Assembly: GCA_030630585.1 (NCBI GenBank)
Contig: DAOVMU010000091.1
Location: forward strand, 1 to 6,421
Origin: Candidatus Bathyarchaeota archaeon
GTDB taxonomy: Archaea; Thermoproteota; Bathyarchaeia; Bathyarchaeales; Bathycorpusculaceae
Direction of reading: 5' to 3'
Length of the DNA: 6,421 bases
Shown here: positions 5,843 to 6,421 of the stretch, piece after piece
Position numbering within the stretch: position 1 is the first letter of the stretch
Layout: the number at the start of each line of letters is the position of its first letter
Notes under the pieces: generated by a model
Told to the model about the DNA's origin: nothing
Seen by the model: the letters and a program-made list of their open reading frames with translations, nothing else
Database searches by the model: none
Program-made: the position numbers and the translations under genes

Positions 5843-6007
5843 TTATTTTGCAGGTTTCACTTCAACATCTAATGGTACGAGTGCAAGTTTTTCGCCGCAT
5901 TTGGGACATTTCCCATTGTATTGATGAAGAATTTCGTCCGGTGGTTTAAGGTCGGCGCCTTCATACAAAACGTAACCACATTTTTGACATACAACACGTT
6001 GAGGCAC
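5843..6007 (-). CDS. Small double-CxxC zinc-ribbon protein (54 residues), function unknown
   Basis: It starts at GTG 6005-6007, with GGAG (6017-6020) upstream at good spacing, and stops at TAA 5843-5845. Seen: CQKC at residues 7-10 and CPKCG at 34-38, two knuckles 23 residues apart that would bind one zinc or iron in a rubredoxin/zinc-ribbon fold. Between them is YEGADLKPPDEIL, and the charged C-terminal tail has no further motif. The start PQRVVC followed by CG-x-VLYEG looks like small archaeal zinc ribbons often left as hypothetical. It is the first gene of the minus-strand cluster, 17 bp before gcvT. It may bind nucleic acid or a protein partner; a link to GcvT or glycosylation rests only on position. 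Confidence 0.8.
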   Translation of the reverse strand: MPQRVVCQKCGYVLYEGADLKPPDEILHQYNGKCPKCGEKLALVPLDVEVKPAK

Positions 6008-6051
6008 AGTATTACACTCCGTTCAATAGTGAATGAAGTAAATGGTCATGG

Positions 6052-6059
6052 CATATTTA
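6052..6059 (-). promoter_or_regulatory. TATA-like element for the zinc-ribbon/gcvT/aglB cluster
   Basis: ATAAATAT on the minus strand would set transcription start near 6030, giving a leader of about 20-25 nt that contains the GGAG at 6017-6020. It is the best promoter candidate for the four-gene minus-strand unit. Because it is AT-rich on both strands, it could also serve topA in the other direction, with a long leader. Confidence 0.45.
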
Positions 6060-6089
6060 TTGGTTGCTAATTTCAGGGTGCTTCTCTCA

Positions 6090-6123
6090 CCTCATGCAGA
6101 AACTCTTAATTCTACCCATGAGG
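6090..6123. repeat. 7-bp perfect inverted repeat in the topA upstream region
   Basis: CCTCATG (6090-6096) and CATGAGG (6117-6123) are perfect reverse complements separated by 20 nt that include CTTAATTC. It lies between the cluster promoter and the topA start at 6161. It could be an operator dyad or, if transcribed, a loose hairpin in the topA leader. A match of this size can arise by chance. Confidence 0.4.
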
Positions 6124-6160
6124 CTTGGTTCTGAGAAATCGTTTCCTGATAACCTGTAGG

Positions 6161-6421
6161 ATGTATGTTAAACTGGAAAAGTATACGCTAATCATCACGG
6201 AAAAGCCGAATGCTGCACAGAGGATAGCTTCAGCCCTTGACTCGAAGGGAAAAATGAAAAAAGAGGAAGATAACGGGGTACGGTATTATGTGGCTAAAAA
6301 AGACAGAAAAATTGTTGTTGTTCCAGCGTTAGGACATTTATACACGGTTAATGAAGAGAGGAAGGGAAGAAACTATTATCCGGTTTTCAATTTCAGATGG
6401 GCGCCAAGATACACTGCTGAA
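6161..6421 (+). CDS. topA: DNA topoisomerase I (type IA), N-terminal 87 residues; continues past window
   Basis: Type IA topoisomerase relaxes negative supercoils by a single-strand break and passage mechanism. Seen: the Toprim start YTLIITEKPNAAQRIASALD at residues 8-27, whose Glu14 is the expected Toprim glutamate, then VVVPALGHLYTVNE at about 53-66 and NYYPVFNFRW at about 73-82, as in archaeal enzymes. The catalytic Tyr and zinc fingers would lie beyond the window. The ATG at 6161 is chosen because the Toprim strand begins a few residues later; an in-frame TTG at 6125 would add 12 residues without family support. A GTAGG abuts the ATG and is too close to act as a normal ribosome site, so the start mode is unclear. 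It is transcribed away from the zinc-ribbon/gcvT cluster. Confidence 0.92.
   Translation, partial: MYVKLEKYTLIITEKPNAAQRIASALDSKGKMKKEEDNGVRYYVAKKDRKIVVVPALGHLYTVNEERKGRNYYPVFNFRWAPRYTAE

Noticed and set aside
5639..5872. Open plus-strand frame of 77 codons
   Set aside because: It is antisense to the gcvT N-terminus and overlaps the zinc-ribbon 3' end; no support.
6125..6160. topA start at in-frame TTG 6125
   Set aside because: The GAGG before it is only one base away, and the extra 12 residues are not expected before the Toprim domain.

Overview
This window is archaeal. The evidence is a single-subunit STT3/AglB oligosaccharyltransferase, a eukaryote-like (ALG7/DPAGT1-type) GlcNAc-1-phosphate transferase homologue, the N-terminus of an archaeal-type topoisomerase IA, AT-rich TATA-like elements instead of bacterial -35/-10 boxes, and heavy use of TTG/GTG starts with GGAG-type Shine-Dalgarno sequences. 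The style fits an uncultivated Thermoproteota/Bathyarchaeia-like lineage, but that placement is inference from gene content only.

Layout. At the left edge are the last codons of an unidentified plus-strand gene, which overlaps by 8 bp the 3' end of a minus-strand QueT-family membrane protein (63-560). The QueT gene has its own TATA-like element and a GC-rich leader that can fold in two competing ways. Next on the minus strand is a protein (671-1315) with a probable SecB-like domain and a C-terminal tail made of exactly three 26-residue tandem repeats. A 156-bp gap (1316-1471) follows, with nothing convincing except a weak AT-rich promoter candidate. Then comes a compact minus-strand cluster, in transcription order: a 54-residue double-CxxC zinc ribbon (5843-6007), aminomethyltransferase gcvT (4668-5825), STT3/AglB (2351-4603) and the ALG7-like transferase (1472-2338). 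The gaps are 17, 64 and 12 bp. A 153-bp divergent intergenic region with a 7-bp inverted repeat separates this cluster from topA, which starts at 6161 on the plus strand and runs off the window.

Function. The ALG7-like enzyme and AglB are candidates for the first and last membrane steps of N-glycosylation: loading the first sugar phosphate on the dolichyl lipid carrier, and transferring the finished glycan to Asn. The ALG7-like protein is odd, because it starts after the position of the usual first membrane helix and has Asn where the family has a metal-binding Asp. GcvT is a folate-dependent one-carbon enzyme with no other glycine-cleavage gene in view. QueT is probably a 7-deazaguanine precursor transporter feeding tRNA archaeosine/queuosine-type modification.

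No CRISPR array, tRNA, rRNA, transposase or phage gene was seen. The strongest leads are the QueT leader, the repeat tail on the SecB-like protein, and the altered ALG7-like enzyme.
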